Below are positions 1 through 7,488 of a stretch of 64,000 nucleotides of DNA, in pieces. Source of the DNA: PALSA-1180 sp964624625 (GTDB taxonomy: Bacteria; Oederibacteriota; Muellerivitia; Muellerivitales; Muellerivitaceae); assembly GCA_964624625.1 (NCBI GenBank), contig CAZUXW010000005.1:26124-90123 (forward strand), given 5' to 3'. Numbering within the stretch: position 1 is the stretch's first letter; the number at the start of each line of letters is the position of its first letter. The notes under the pieces were generated by a model. That model made no database searches, had not been told where the DNA came from, and was given only the letters and a program-made list of their open reading frames with translations. The translations under genes were made by a program, and so were the position numbers.

Positions 1-195
1 ACGGAGGACGTCCAAAAACAGCGAGAATCTTTCAAAAAACTCAAGGGTTTGTTCGAGGACATCCGCCGGAGAGGATGGGCCGGCCAGGATTTTTCAATCC
101 TCTCGATGGGAATGAGCGGGGATTTCGAGGCCGCCATCGAGGAAGGGTCGACTCTGGTCCGGGTGGGGACCGCGATCTTCGGTCCAAGGCCTTGA
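1..195 (+). CDS. yggS: YggS/PLPBP family PLP-binding protein, 3' end only
   Basis: The first 64 codons of the window, in frame 1, end with TGA at 193-195. They match the C-terminus of the YggS/PROSC family, the PLP-binding homeostasis proteins with an alanine-racemase-like barrel. The family signature is visible as LSMGMSGDFEAAI followed by GSTLVRVGTAIFGPR, which forms part of the PLP phosphate-binding site. The 5' end lies outside the window. The following genes proC, yggT and yggU are the usual partners of yggS, which supports the call. Confidence 0.9.
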   Translation, partial: TEDVQKQRESFKKLKGLFEDIRRRGWAGQDFSILSMGMSGDFEAAIEEGSTLVRVGTAIFGPRP

Positions 196-257
196 AAAAA
201 GGTTTCAGAACAACCCCTTCCCCCTTAAAATAAACGGACTTCGGAAAGGGAACTGGC

Positions 258-1079
258 ATGAAAGTAAAACAAAAAACCGTCATTTTCGGCATCGGCGCCA
301 TGGGAGGCGCCCTGGTCAAGGGCTGGATCTCCTCCAAAATGATTCCGCCTTCCAACATTACCGCCGTGGACCTGGATCTTGAAAAATGCAAAAAGATGGC
401 CAAGCAGTACAAAATTAAAACGACCGCTGAACCAACCAAAGCCCTCAAGGGCGCCGGCCTCATCCTTTTAGCCGTAAAGCCCCAGCAAATGACCGAACTC
501 CTCATGGGAGCCGGGGCTTTATTCCCGAAAAATGCCCTCGTGGTTTCCATCGCGGCAGGCGTCTCAACGGCCCAAATTGAAAAAAATCTTCCCCAGGGAT
601 GTCCCGTGGTCCGGGTGATGCCCAATACCCCGGCCCTATTGGGAGCCGGCATGGCGGCGGTGGCGCCGGGGGGGCGGGCGAAAAATCCCCACGTGAAATT
701 GGTTTTATCCCTCTTCGCGGCGGTGGGGAAATCGGTCCAGGTGACGGAGGGTCAAATGGATATGGTGACGGCCGTATCAGGCAGCGGCCCCGCCTACATC
801 TTCCATATGATTGAGGCCATGAACGAGGCGGCGGTAAAGGGCGGGTTGGAGCCTAAGATCGCCCAAGAGTTGGTCGCCCAGACCGTTTATGGCGCCGCCC
901 GGATGGTTTTAGAAACCGGCAAGAGCCCCGAGGAATTGCGGGTTCAAGTCACATCCCCCGGCGGTACGACCCAAGCCGCCTTGGCCATGATGGCCGAAAA
1001 GGGCTTTAGGGAAACCATCCAAGCCGCCATTGAGGCGGCGGCCAGGCGAAGCGTCGAATTAAGGGAAGGGAAGAAATAA
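258..1079 (+). CDS. proC: Pyrroline-5-carboxylate reductase
   Basis: 273 residues, the normal ProC length. It catalyses the last step of proline synthesis in the cytoplasm, NAD(P)H-dependent reduction of 1-pyrroline-5-carboxylate. An N-terminal Rossmann motif is seen as FGIGAMGGALVKG (about residues 10-22), followed by the conserved VVRVMPNTPALLGAGM segment and the C-terminal dimerisation motif AVSGSGPAYIFHMIEA, then SPGGTTQAAL. The ATG follows a purine-rich GGAAAGGGAA. The stop lies 1 nt before the yggT start, so the two are probably co-translated. The location beside yggS is common in many bacteria. Confidence 0.96.
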   Translation: MKVKQKTVIFGIGAMGGALVKGWISSKMIPPSNITAVDLDLEKCKKMAKQYKIKTTAEPTKALKGAGLILLAVKPQQMTELLMGAGALFPKNALVVSIAAGVSTAQIEKNLPQGCPVVRVMPNTPALLGAGMAAVAPGGRAKNPHVKLVLSLFAAVGKSVQVTEGQMDMVTAVSGSGPAYIFHMIEAMNEAAVKGGLEPKIAQELVAQTVYGAARMVLETGKSPEELRVQVTSPGGTTQAALAMMAEKGFRETIQAAIEAAARRSVELREGKK

Positions 1080-1080
1080 A

Positions 1081-1374
1081 ATGGGCTTCTTCATCACGGA
1101 TATGGCTTATCTCCTGGCGCTGTTGTTGAACCTGGCGGCTTTTCTCCTTTTCGCGGAATGGCTGGTTCATTCCCTGCCCGGCGCCGGGCTCAACGGGATC
1201 CGTAAATTATTGTTTGAGGCTTCTTTTCCTTTATTGAGGTGGAGCGATTCATTTTTATCCGTTACGGGCCGGGCATTTCATTCCAGGGGGCTCTTGACCG
1301 GGCTTTTGTTGTTAATGATTGAGCATTACGCCGTGCCTTGGCTGGTCATCCTAAGCTACTCCCTGCGGGGTTGA
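1081..1374 (+). CDS. yggT: YggT family small membrane protein
   Basis: 97 residues, mostly hydrophobic, with one membrane segment near residues 8-27 and another near 72-94. This fits the YggT family, found next to yggS and proC and linked in some bacteria to osmotic tolerance or division-site membrane organisation. The biochemical role is unknown. It follows proC by 1 nt and precedes a DUF167/YggU gene by 4 nt, the classic yggS-proC-yggT-yggU order. Confidence 0.8.
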   Translation: MGFFITDMAYLLALLLNLAAFLLFAEWLVHSLPGAGLNGIRKLLFEASFPLLRWSDSFLSVTGRAFHSRGLLTGLLLLMIEHYAVPWLVILSYSLRG

Positions 1375-1378
1375 TTTC

Positions 1379-1699
1379 GTGGGGCCCCTGGAAATTAAGG
1401 AATCCCTTGAGGGATGCTCCTTTGCCTTGAGGGTCGCCCCCCGGTCCCAGAGGAATGAGGCGGTTGGAATCGAAAATGGGGTTTTGAAATTAAGGATCCA
1501 AGCCCCGCCGGCGGAAGGCGCCGCCAATGAGGCGGTTATAGCCTTCCTGGCGGGCCTCGTAAAGAGGCCGAAAAGCTCGATCAAGGTTTTCCGCGGATTA
1601 AAGTCCCGGAACAAAGCGGTCAGGATCCAAGGCATCAAGGCGCTGGAATTAAAAAAACTGTTTGAAAATAACATGTCCAAAGGGGAAAACCATGGCTGA
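1379..1699 (+). CDS. yggU: DUF167/YggU family protein
   Basis: 106 residues from a GTG start. The DUF167 signature is clear: LRVAPRSQRNEAVG near residues 18-31, then LRIQAPPAEGAANEAVIAFLA and a GLKSRNKAVRI strand. Function is unknown; the family is a small soluble alpha/beta fold widespread in bacteria and eukaryotes. Its 3' end overlaps the chosen start of the downstream phosphorylase gene by 8 nt, indicating translational coupling in this operon. Confidence 0.88.
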   Translation: MGPLEIKESLEGCSFALRVAPRSQRNEAVGIENGVLKLRIQAPPAEGAANEAVIAFLAGLVKRPKSSIKVFRGLKSRNKAVRIQGIKALELKKLFENNMSKGENHG

Positions 1700-2519
1700 A
1701 TTATTTGACCAGATCCAGGAATCGGCAAAGGAGATCCGCAAATCGGCTCCAGCCGCCCCGAAGGTGGGGATTATTCTGGGAACGGGACTGGGAGCATTGG
1801 CCCACGAAATCAAGGATCAGACCGTCATCCCCTACGGCAAAATACCCCATTTCCCCCTCTCCACGGTGGAGTCGCACGCCGGGGAGCTGGTGTTTGGCAA
1901 GCTGGGAAACACCCCTGTCGTGGCCATGAAAGGCCGCTTTCACAGGTACGAGGGCTATACGCTTCAACAGGTGACCTTCCCGGTGAGGGTCATGAAGGCT
2001 CTGGGGATACAATATTTATTGGTATCCAACGCCTGCGGCGGGATGAACCGCGCCTATAACCCGGGCGATTTAATGATCATCGAGGACCATGTGAACCTGA
2101 TGGGGGACAACCCCTTAATCGGGAAAAATGATGACCGTTTGGGGCCCCGCTGGCCCGATATGGTCGAGCCCTATTCCAGGGAACTGATCGCCTTGGCCGA
2201 AAAGATCGCTTGGGAAAAGCGGATCGCCGTGCAAAAGGGGGTCTATGTGGCTGTGACGGGGCCGAATTTGGAAACGAGGGCCGAGTACCGGTGGCTTTCC
2301 ACCTTCGCCGACGTGGTGGGCATGTCCACCGTGCCGGAGGTGGTGGTGGCGGTTCACGAGGGCCTCAAGGTTTTAGGGATATCGGTGGTCACGGACAAGT
2401 GCGTGGCGGACCTGCTGGAGCCGGCGGACATTCAAAAAATCATCAAGCACGCCCAGGAAGCCGAGCCTAAATTGACCATCCTGATGAAGGAAGTCGCCAT
2501 GGCCCTGGAGAAAAAATAA
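1692..2519 (+). CDS. Purine nucleoside phosphorylase, PNP-I/MTAP trimeric family
   Basis: 275 residues from the ATG at 1692, preceded by AAAGGGG at 1679-1685; a TTG start at 1662 would also fit but has no ribosome binding site. Phosphorolysis of purine nucleosides is expected. Seen in order: GTGLGALA phosphate loop, STVESHAGELVFG, GRFHRYEGY (catalytic His/Glu region), SNACGGMN, GPNLETRAEY (substrate Glu) and VGMSTVPEV. The base-specificity position, Asn243 in human PNP (ITNK), is Asp here (VTDK). Asp favours 6-aminopurines and is also the residue found in methylthioadenosine phosphorylases. The gene lies 3 nt before mtnA, so a role in methylthioadenosine or adenosine salvage is plausible; the exact substrate cannot be settled from sequence. 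Confidence 0.92.
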   Translation: MAELFDQIQESAKEIRKSAPAAPKVGIILGTGLGALAHEIKDQTVIPYGKIPHFPLSTVESHAGELVFGKLGNTPVVAMKGRFHRYEGYTLQQVTFPVRVMKALGIQYLLVSNACGGMNRAYNPGDLMIIEDHVNLMGDNPLIGKNDDRLGPRWPDMVEPYSRELIALAEKIAWEKRIAVQKGVYVAVTGPNLETRAEYRWLSTFADVVGMSTVPEVVVAVHEGLKVLGISVVTDKCVADLLEPADIQKIIKHAQEAEPKLTILMKEVAMALEKK

Positions 2520-2522
2520 AAG

Positions 2523-3584
2523 ATGACACCGAAATTAAGGCCGATCCTGTGGAAAAAAAATCAGCTCCTCCTTTTGGAGCAAAGGCTCCTGCCGTTTAAG
2601 GAAATTTGGGTCCGCTGCGACACGGTGGAAAAGGTGGCCAAAGCCATCGAGGAGATGACCGTCCGGGGTGCCCCCGCCATCGGGATCACGGCGGCCTACG
2701 GCGTGGCCCTGGCGGCGGTAAAATCCCGAGCGAAAAACCCCGAGGCTTTTGCCCGCGAGGTTGGGAAGGCGATTATCCGGCTTCGGAAAACCAGGCCCAC
2801 CGCCGTCAACCTTTTTTGGGCCCTGGACCGGATGGGGGACCACCTCCGATCCATGGAAGGCCTGCCGGTACTTGAGCAAAAAAAACTCATGGAAAAAGAA
2901 GCGGTCCAGATCCATTTGGATGACGAGGCCCTTTGTTCCAGGCTGGGTTACTTTGGCTCCCAACTTTTGAAAAATTGCCGCAATGTCCTAACCCATTGCA
3001 ACACGGGAGCCCTGGCCACGGGTGGGGACGGTACGGCCCTGGCCGCAATTACGGAAGCGGCCAAGCGCAACCAGAAGCTTCACGTCTGGGTAGACGAGAC
3101 GCGGCCCTACCTCCAGGGAGCCCGCTTGACCGCCTATGAGGTGGCCCATGCGGGCATTGATTTCCACCTGATCACGGACAATATGTCAGCCTCATTGATG
3201 AAACTGGGAAAAGTGGACGCCGTCATCGTGGGAGCGGACCGGATCGTGGCCAATGGGGACACGGCGAATAAAATCGGCACCTACGCCTTGGCGGTCTTGG
3301 CCAAGTCACACCATATTCCATTTTACGTTTCGGCACCCACGACGACCCTTGATTTGACCATGAAAACAGGCGGGGAAATCGTCATCGAACAGCGAAATTC
3401 AAGGGAAGTGACCCATCCCCAGGGAATTGCCATTGCCAAAGCCGACTATCCGGTGTATAACCCCGCCTTCGATGTGACTCCGGGGTCCTTGATTACCGCG
3501 ATCATCATGGAAACAGGCGTTTGCCGTCCGCCCTATGGGCGGTCGCTTAAGGCGGCTTTGGCCGCCGGGCATTACTCGCGATGA
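2523..3584 (+). CDS. mtnA: S-methyl-5-thioribose-1-phosphate isomerase
   Basis: 353 residues, the usual MtnA length. It converts methylthioribose-1-phosphate to methylthioribulose-1-phosphate in methionine salvage. Visible motifs are RGAPAIGITAAYG near residues 49-61, LTHCNTGALATGG with the catalytic Cys near 158, DETRPYLQGARLTAYE, DNMSASLM, and GADRIVANGDTANKIGT with the catalytic Asp. It shares an operon with the upstream phosphorylase, which could supply its substrate. No other salvage genes (mtnB-mtnD) are nearby. The eIF2B-alpha-like ribose-1,5-bisphosphate isomerase is a related alternative, but the motifs favour MtnA. Confidence 0.93.
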   Translation: MTPKLRPILWKKNQLLLLEQRLLPFKEIWVRCDTVEKVAKAIEEMTVRGAPAIGITAAYGVALAAVKSRAKNPEAFAREVGKAIIRLRKTRPTAVNLFWALDRMGDHLRSMEGLPVLEQKKLMEKEAVQIHLDDEALCSRLGYFGSQLLKNCRNVLTHCNTGALATGGDGTALAAITEAAKRNQKLHVWVDETRPYLQGARLTAYEVAHAGIDFHLITDNMSASLMKLGKVDAVIVGADRIVANGDTANKIGTYALAVLAKSHHIPFYVSAPTTTLDLTMKTGGEIVIEQRNSREVTHPQGIAIAKADYPVYNPAFDVTPGSLITAIIMETGVCRPPYGRSLKAALAAGHYSR

Positions 3585-3991
3585 GCCAGGAAACAACCCT
3601 CTTCGAGGATGACCGCTATTGCCTTTGTTGCGGGGAAAAGAACCCCCTGGGCTTCAAGATGAGGTTTCGCTTTGAGGAAGGGAAGATTTTATCGGAAACG
3701 GTCATCCCGAAGGAGTACCAGGGTTTCGCCGGGGTGGTCCATGGAGGGATCCTGGGAACACTGTTGGACGAGGTGATGGTCAACCTCTATTGGCTGAGGG
3801 GTGAAAAGGCAGTAACGGCCGAATATCAAGTCAGGCTCAAGGCCCCCTGTCCGGTGGATCAAAAGGTCTTCTTGTCGGCTTGGCGCACGGAGTCGAAAGG
3901 CAAACTTCATCTCACCGCGGCGGAAGCCAGGTTGGGGGATGGAACGGTCGTGGCTGAGGCCACGGCTAAGTGCATGAAGATAAAATCGTAA
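3581..3991 (+). CDS. PaaI-like hotdog-fold thioesterase
   Basis: 136 residues. The start ATG overlaps the mtnA stop (ATGA), so the genes are translationally coupled. A hotdog fold is indicated by the central-helix motif GVVHGGILGTLLDEVM (about residues 50-65) and the later AEYQVRLKAPCPV strand, as in PaaI/YbaW-type acyl-CoA thioesterases. The N-terminal CLCCGEKNPLGFKM motif is typical of this subgroup. The substrate is unknown; hydrolysis of an acyl-CoA or similar thioester is inferred from the family. It is the last gene of the first operon. Confidence 0.85.
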   Translation: MSQETTLFEDDRYCLCCGEKNPLGFKMRFRFEEGKILSETVIPKEYQGFAGVVHGGILGTLLDEVMVNLYWLRGEKAVTAEYQVRLKAPCPVDQKVFLSAWRTESKGKLHLTAAEARLGDGTVVAEATAKCMKIKS

Positions 3992-3996
3992 TGCTG

Positions 3997-4024
3997 TTGC
4001 GGTAAACGGGTTTCCTGTTAAACT
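3997..4024 (+). promoter_or_regulatory. Possible sigma-70 promoter for the small basic protein gene
   Basis: TTGCGG at 3997-4002 and TAAACT at 4019-4024 are separated by 16 nt, about 55 nt before the next start codon. A short palindrome, GGCCGTTGACGGCC at 4039-4052, lies in the predicted leader. The -10 box is only a fair match, so this is tentative. Confidence 0.35.
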
Positions 4025-4077
4025 GTGGTGCGAAAAGAGGCCGTTGACGGCCCAATTCTTATTTGGAGGATTTTCGA

Positions 4078-4182
4078 ATGCCTTGTGGTAGAAAACGCCA
4101 TCGTCAAAAGATTAAAACCCATAAGCGTAAAAAGCACCGTAAAAAGATGCGGGCCTTGCTGCGGCGGCAAGGCAGGCTCTAA
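4078..4182 (+). CDS. 34-residue basic protein, AURKAIP1/COX24 (mS38)-like
   Basis: A complete 34-codon reading frame (ATG 4078, TAA 4180-4182) with a strong ribosome binding site GGAGGA at 4065-4070, 7 nt upstream. It starts MPCGRKRHRQKIKTHKRK and is nearly half Arg/Lys/His. The pattern MPxGxKRxRxKxxTHKRKK is that of the bacterial AURKAIP1/COX24-domain family, homologous to mitochondrial small-subunit protein mS38 and annotated in Bacteroidota and relatives as a tiny ribosome-associated protein. A role at the 30S subunit is inferred from that family. It precedes the diguanylate cyclase gene by 6 nt. Confidence 0.8.
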   Translation: MPCGRKRHRQKIKTHKRKKHRKKMRALLRRQGRL

Positions 4183-4188
4183 GCTGAC

Positions 4189-6342
4189 TTGGCGCTGGTG
4201 AGCCCGGTTTCCTGGTTTTCAAACCAAAAAGCCCTTAAGTGGCTCGCCCTTAGCGTCATTGCGGCAGGGTTGCTCCTAGCCGGAAGCGGTATCTGCATAA
4301 ACCATCCAATCGAAAATACCGGTTGGATGGTTTTTTCTTGGTTGCTAACCTTCCTTTGGTTTTTCCTCTTAATCCGCTTCAAAATTTTATCAGGCCCGAA
4401 CCGCGTTTTTTTCCTGTTGGGAACCATTGTCGCGCTCAATTTGCTGGCACAAAGCACGGGCCGGGAACAATCGCCCCTTGTTTTGGCGGTTTTTTTACTG
4501 ATGGGGATCGCTTCCTGGGAAGGGGACGCCAAATATGGTTTTTGGGTGGCGATTCTATTCAGCCTATTAGAGGCCTTCTATCCCCAGGAAGATTACTCCC
4601 TCCAAAGGCATTCCAACCTGGTGCTTTACCTGCGGTGGGCCACTTTCCTGGTCTCGGCCTTTTTTTTAGCCAGGGTGGTCAAAACGCGGAAAGAAAAAGA
4701 ACAATTGGACCATCATTTGGAATCCCTCAAAAACGAGGCGGTCCAGCTGGCCAGCGACGCCGAACCTTCCTCTTTCAACGTGCCCAAGGACAAGCTTTTA
4801 ATGGAGGAGGGCCGCCTCTCGGCGCGAATGGGAACCGTGATGGAATTGGAAGAGTCCCTGACCCGCCAATTGACCCTTTTCCAGAAAACCCTTCCGGTCC
4901 ATACAGCGGTGTTTTTCCTGCTGACCACCGTGGGCGAAAAGAAGGCGCTGCGCCTCAGGGCTTTCTCCAGCGAATCCGATTCGGTGGCTTCTGACGTGAC
5001 GATCCTGCCGGGCGAAACCCTCATCGGCCTGGCCGCCAAGGAAGGACGCAAGGTACTGTTGAACCAGATGCCGGTGGAAAGCGCCAAAGCCCTTCCTTAT
5101 TACTTGAAACCCAGTACGGTCGGTTCCTTCCTGGCTTATCCCATTTACCTGGACCAAGCCCAATCCGACCCTCGGTTGGGGGGCGAGTCGGAACTGGTAG
5201 GCGTCCTGGTCTTGGACCATCCGGGGGAGGAATATTTTAGCGAGCCCAAAATCGGTTTGGTGGAGCGGTTTGGGAAATTGTTGGCGGATACGATCCACGG
5301 CGCCAGGGTGATGCATTTCTCAAAGACGAAAACTAGGAATTTACACGCCCTCTACGAGGTCTCCCACTCATTTTCCACCTTGCTGGAGATGGGTCCGGTT
5401 TTGGAAACGGCCTTGAAGACGGCCAAGGAAATATCCCCCTGTGATTCGGCCTATATTGCCCTGGTGGAAGGGGACGGGAAGAAGTTCCGCATCATCGGCA
5501 GGTGGGACAAAGTCGCGGCCAGGGAAAAAGCCGATTTCTTGGAGGATGATTTGGCCGCCTGGGTGCTGGAAAACAAAAGACCCATCAGGTATACGAGGGG
5601 CCAGAAGGATAAAAGCCTCCTGGCTTTTTCGAAAAAGGAGGGCATGCTGGGTTCGACCCAATCCTTTCTTTTGACGCCACTGCTGGTAGGGGAGGATGTT
5701 TTGGGGGTCATCCGGCTCAACAGCCAAACGCAGGATGCCTACCAGGAATACGACCAAGATGTCTTGATGACCCTGGGCAACCAAACAGCGATGGCCTTGA
5801 AGAACGCTTGGAATGTGCAGGACATCCAGGACATGGCGACCCGCGATGGGTTGACCGGCGTTTATAACCACAGGTATTTCCAGGAAAAACTTGGGGAGGA
5901 ATTGGCCAAGGCGGAGCGTTACAACAAGGATCTAAGCCTGGCGCTGCTGGACGTGGATCATTTTAAAAAGTTCAACGATAGCTACGGGCACCAAGAAGGC
6001 GATAAGGTCCTTAAAATTGTTTCCCAGATCATCCAAAATACCATAAGAAATAAAGTCGACACCGTGGCCCGATATGGGGGAGAGGAATTCGCCATCGTCC
6101 TCCCGGAGGCCGACGGCAATGTCGGGAGGGAACTGGCGGACCGGGTCCGAAAAAACATCGAGAGCCATCTTTTCGAGAATAACGGAAAGACCCTCTATCG
6201 AGTGACGGTTTCCATCGGTGTTGCTTCCTATCCCTTTGATGCCAGGGAACAAAAGAGTTTGATTCAATTGGCCGATAAGGCCCTCTACCAATGTAAAGCG
6301 GACGGACGAAACTGTGTCCGAAAGTTTACGGCGCAGGATTAA
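4189..6342 (+). CDS. Membrane diguanylate cyclase with two GAF domains
   Basis: 717 residues from a TTG start (GTG at 4198 is an alternative; neither has a strong ribosome binding site). About five or six membrane segments fill residues 17-163. A short linker leads to two GAF-like sensor domains (about 215-375 and 385-545) and a C-terminal GGDEF domain (about 555-715) that makes c-di-GMP from GTP. The domain begins RDGLTGVYNHRYFQ and carries the active-site loop RYGGEEF, so it should be catalytically competent. The RxxD inhibitory site expected five residues before GGEEF reads NKVD, so product inhibition at the canonical I-site is probably absent. Its place just before the flagellar cluster fits a motile-sessile switch role, which is inference. 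Confidence 0.92.
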   Translation: MALVSPVSWFSNQKALKWLALSVIAAGLLLAGSGICINHPIENTGWMVFSWLLTFLWFFLLIRFKILSGPNRVFFLLGTIVALNLLAQSTGREQSPLVLAVFLLMGIASWEGDAKYGFWVAILFSLLEAFYPQEDYSLQRHSNLVLYLRWATFLVSAFFLARVVKTRKEKEQLDHHLESLKNEAVQLASDAEPSSFNVPKDKLLMEEGRLSARMGTVMELEESLTRQLTLFQKTLPVHTAVFFLLTTVGEKKALRLRAFSSESDSVASDVTILPGETLIGLAAKEGRKVLLNQMPVESAKALPYYLKPSTVGSFLAYPIYLDQAQSDPRLGGESELVGVLVLDHPGEEYFSEPKIGLVERFGKLLADTIHGARVMHFSKTKTRNLHALYEVSHSFSTLLEMGPVLETALKTAKEISPCDSAYIALVEGDGKKFRIIGRWDKVAAREKADFLEDDLAAWVLENKRPIRYTRGQKDKSLLAFSKKEGMLGSTQSFLLTPLLVGEDVLGVIRLNSQTQDAYQEYDQDVLMTLGNQTAMALKNAWNVQDIQDMATRDGLTGVYNHRYFQEKLGEELAKAERYNKDLSLALLDVDHFKKFNDSYGHQEGDKVLKIVSQIIQNTIRNKVDTVARYGGEEFAIVLPEADGNVGRELADRVRKNIESHLFENNGKTLYRVTVSIGVASYPFDAREQKSLIQLADKALYQCKADGRNCVRKFTAQD

Positions 6343-6498
6343 CGGTAAAAGTCGGCAATTCCCGTGAAAAAAGAGGGGGAGCCCCATATGTGGTAGGGTT
6401 GGGTTAGGCCCTACCAAAAAGTGTGGCCCTGATCAAAAAAATAGATGGAACCACCGAAGTCATTCATTCTTTCTTTCCTAAATTTTCATTCTTCTTAC

Positions 6499-6513
6499 AA
6501 TGACACTGTCATT
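6499..6513 (+). promoter_or_regulatory. Inverted-repeat operator upstream of the merR-type gene
   Basis: AATGACACTGTCATT is a perfect 7-bp inverted repeat around a central C, 44 nt before the regulator start. It overlaps a possible -10 box TACAAT at 6496-6501. The same core, TGTCAT/ATGACA, recurs at 6919-6931 in front of the flagellar genes, so it is a good candidate for autoregulation by the adjacent MerR-type protein. Confidence 0.55.
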
Positions 6514-6556
6514 GAGCTTAGCGGGGTATTGTCAACCTCCTGTTAAAAGGAATGAA

Positions 6557-6817
6557 ATGATCCTGACGATAAGAGAAATCGCGACAAAGCTTGGTGTCCA
6601 TGAGCAAACCCTCCGCAACTGGGAACGCCTAGGTTTATTAAAGATTTCACGCTTTGGCGGAAATCGAACCCGTATTTACAACGAAAAAGACCTCCTGCTT
6701 TGCAAAAAAATAGCGAGCTTTTCCGGCCAGGGAATCAACCTGCGCGGAATAAAGGTCTTGCTTGCTCGTGAAAAAAATGAAAAACCGAAGTTGGTTGGAG
6801 CGAATCACCGACATTAA
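6557..6817 (+). CDS. Small MerR-family transcriptional regulator
   Basis: 86 residues from the ATG at 6557, with AAAAGG 6 nt upstream. A start at 6500 would lie inside the operator and is rejected. The N-terminal winged helix-turn-helix is typical of MerR proteins: TIREIATKLGVHEQTLRNWERLGLL, then the wing GGNRTRIYNEKDL and the QGINLRGIKVLL helix. Effector-binding and metal-binding C-terminal domains are missing, as in HspR-type regulators. The intergenic inverted repeats on both sides suggest that it binds its own promoter and the flagellar promoter. HspR itself binds a different sequence, so this is a MerR-type regulator of unknown regulon. Confidence 0.85.
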   Translation: MILTIREIATKLGVHEQTLRNWERLGLLKISRFGGNRTRIYNEKDLLLCKKIASFSGQGINLRGIKVLLAREKNEKPKLVGANHRH

Positions 6818-6899
6818 AGTTTGAAAACCGTGTCAAGAATTAAACGAAGGAGGTGGCCGTAAAGACCAGGAAAATGAAGGGTTTTTGAGAGGTTAGTTC

Positions 6900-6927
6900 T
6901 TGACAGAGGTAAAAGCTTTGTCATAAT
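6900..6927 (+). promoter_or_regulatory. Sigma-70 promoter of the flagellar operon
   Basis: TTGACA at 6900-6905 and CATAAT at 6922-6927 are separated by 16 nt, a near-consensus vegetative promoter. Transcription would begin near 6934, leaving a leader of about 130 nt before flgB. The -10 box is covered by the inverted repeat at 6919-6931, so access is probably controlled by a DNA-binding protein. Confidence 0.7.
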
Positions 6928-6931
6928 GACA
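6919..6931 (+). promoter_or_regulatory. Inverted-repeat operator over the flagellar promoter -10
   Basis: TGTCATAATGACA consists of 6-bp arms around one central base. The arms are the inner part of the repeat at 6499-6513 in front of the merR-type gene. The overlap with the -10 hexamer suggests repression, or MerR-like distortion, of flagellar transcription. Confidence 0.55.
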
Positions 6932-6997
6932 CTAATTTTTCGCCGCTGACGGAATTTTGAACTTCATTTTTCTCTTCGATTGGGCCGCCTCAGATTC

Positions 6998-7011
6998 GCT
7001 TTTGCAAAAGC
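6998..7011 (+). repeat. Perfect 14-bp palindrome in the flgB leader
   Basis: GCTTTTGCAAAAGC reads the same on both strands and lies in the 5' leader, 52 nt before the flgB start. It could be a second operator or an RNA hairpin. No protein can be assigned to it. Confidence 0.5.
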
Positions 7012-7062
7012 AGTCCGAATGTAAAATTGCGCTTGGAATAAAAATCTCCAACAGGAGTTAGC

Positions 7063-7485
7063 GTGGTCAACCCAATCAGCTTTATTGATCCCTTGGCGGT
7101 TTTGCAAAAAGGCCTCGACGCCCTCGCCACCCAACACGAAGTCATCGCCAACAATTTATCCAATTTGGATACCCCGCAATTCAAACGTTCGGTGGTTTCC
7201 TTCCAGGACAAACTAAAGGCCGCGATCAACATTAACGAGCCATCGCCTTTATGGCGGACCCATCCCATGCATTTTCCGATCGATAAAAAAGTGTCCCTGG
7301 ATAATTTCAAGCCCGATGTCCGAACCATCACCGAAACCATCGGACGAAATGACGGCAATAACGTGGATCTGGAAATGGAATCCGGTTTGCTTGCGGAAAA
7401 CAACCTTCTTTATAACAGCATGGCGGATGTCACCAGCCGCTACATGGCCAATCTTCGGCACGCGATCTCGGAAGGGAGGCAATAA
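7063..7485 (+). CDS. flgB: Flagellar basal-body proximal rod protein FlgB
   Basis: 140 residues from GTG, with AGGAG at 7053-7057. The N-terminal rod-protein signature is present (LDALATQHEVIANNLSNLDT and FKRSVVSFQDKL) along with the C-terminal helix motif near NLLYNSMADVTSRYMANLRHAIS. FlgB forms part of the proximal rod just outside the MS ring and export gate. It opens the flagellar operon, followed after 3 nt by flgC and then fliE, the conserved order in many phyla. Confidence 0.95.
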   Translation: MVNPISFIDPLAVLQKGLDALATQHEVIANNLSNLDTPQFKRSVVSFQDKLKAAININEPSPLWRTHPMHFPIDKKVSLDNFKPDVRTITETIGRNDGNNVDLEMESGLLAENNLLYNSMADVTSRYMANLRHAISEGRQ

Positions 7486-7488
7486 TCC

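Noticed and set aside
6392..6415. Hairpin GGTAGGG...CCCTACC after the diguanylate cyclase gene
   Set aside because: The 7-bp stem has a 10-nt loop and is followed by A residues, not a T run, so it is not a convincing + strand terminator.
6852..6887. GTG/ATG mini-frame of 11 codons after a perfect AAGGAGG
   Set aside because: Too short to support as a gene and the start abuts the ribosome binding site; possibly a leader peptide, but no evidence.
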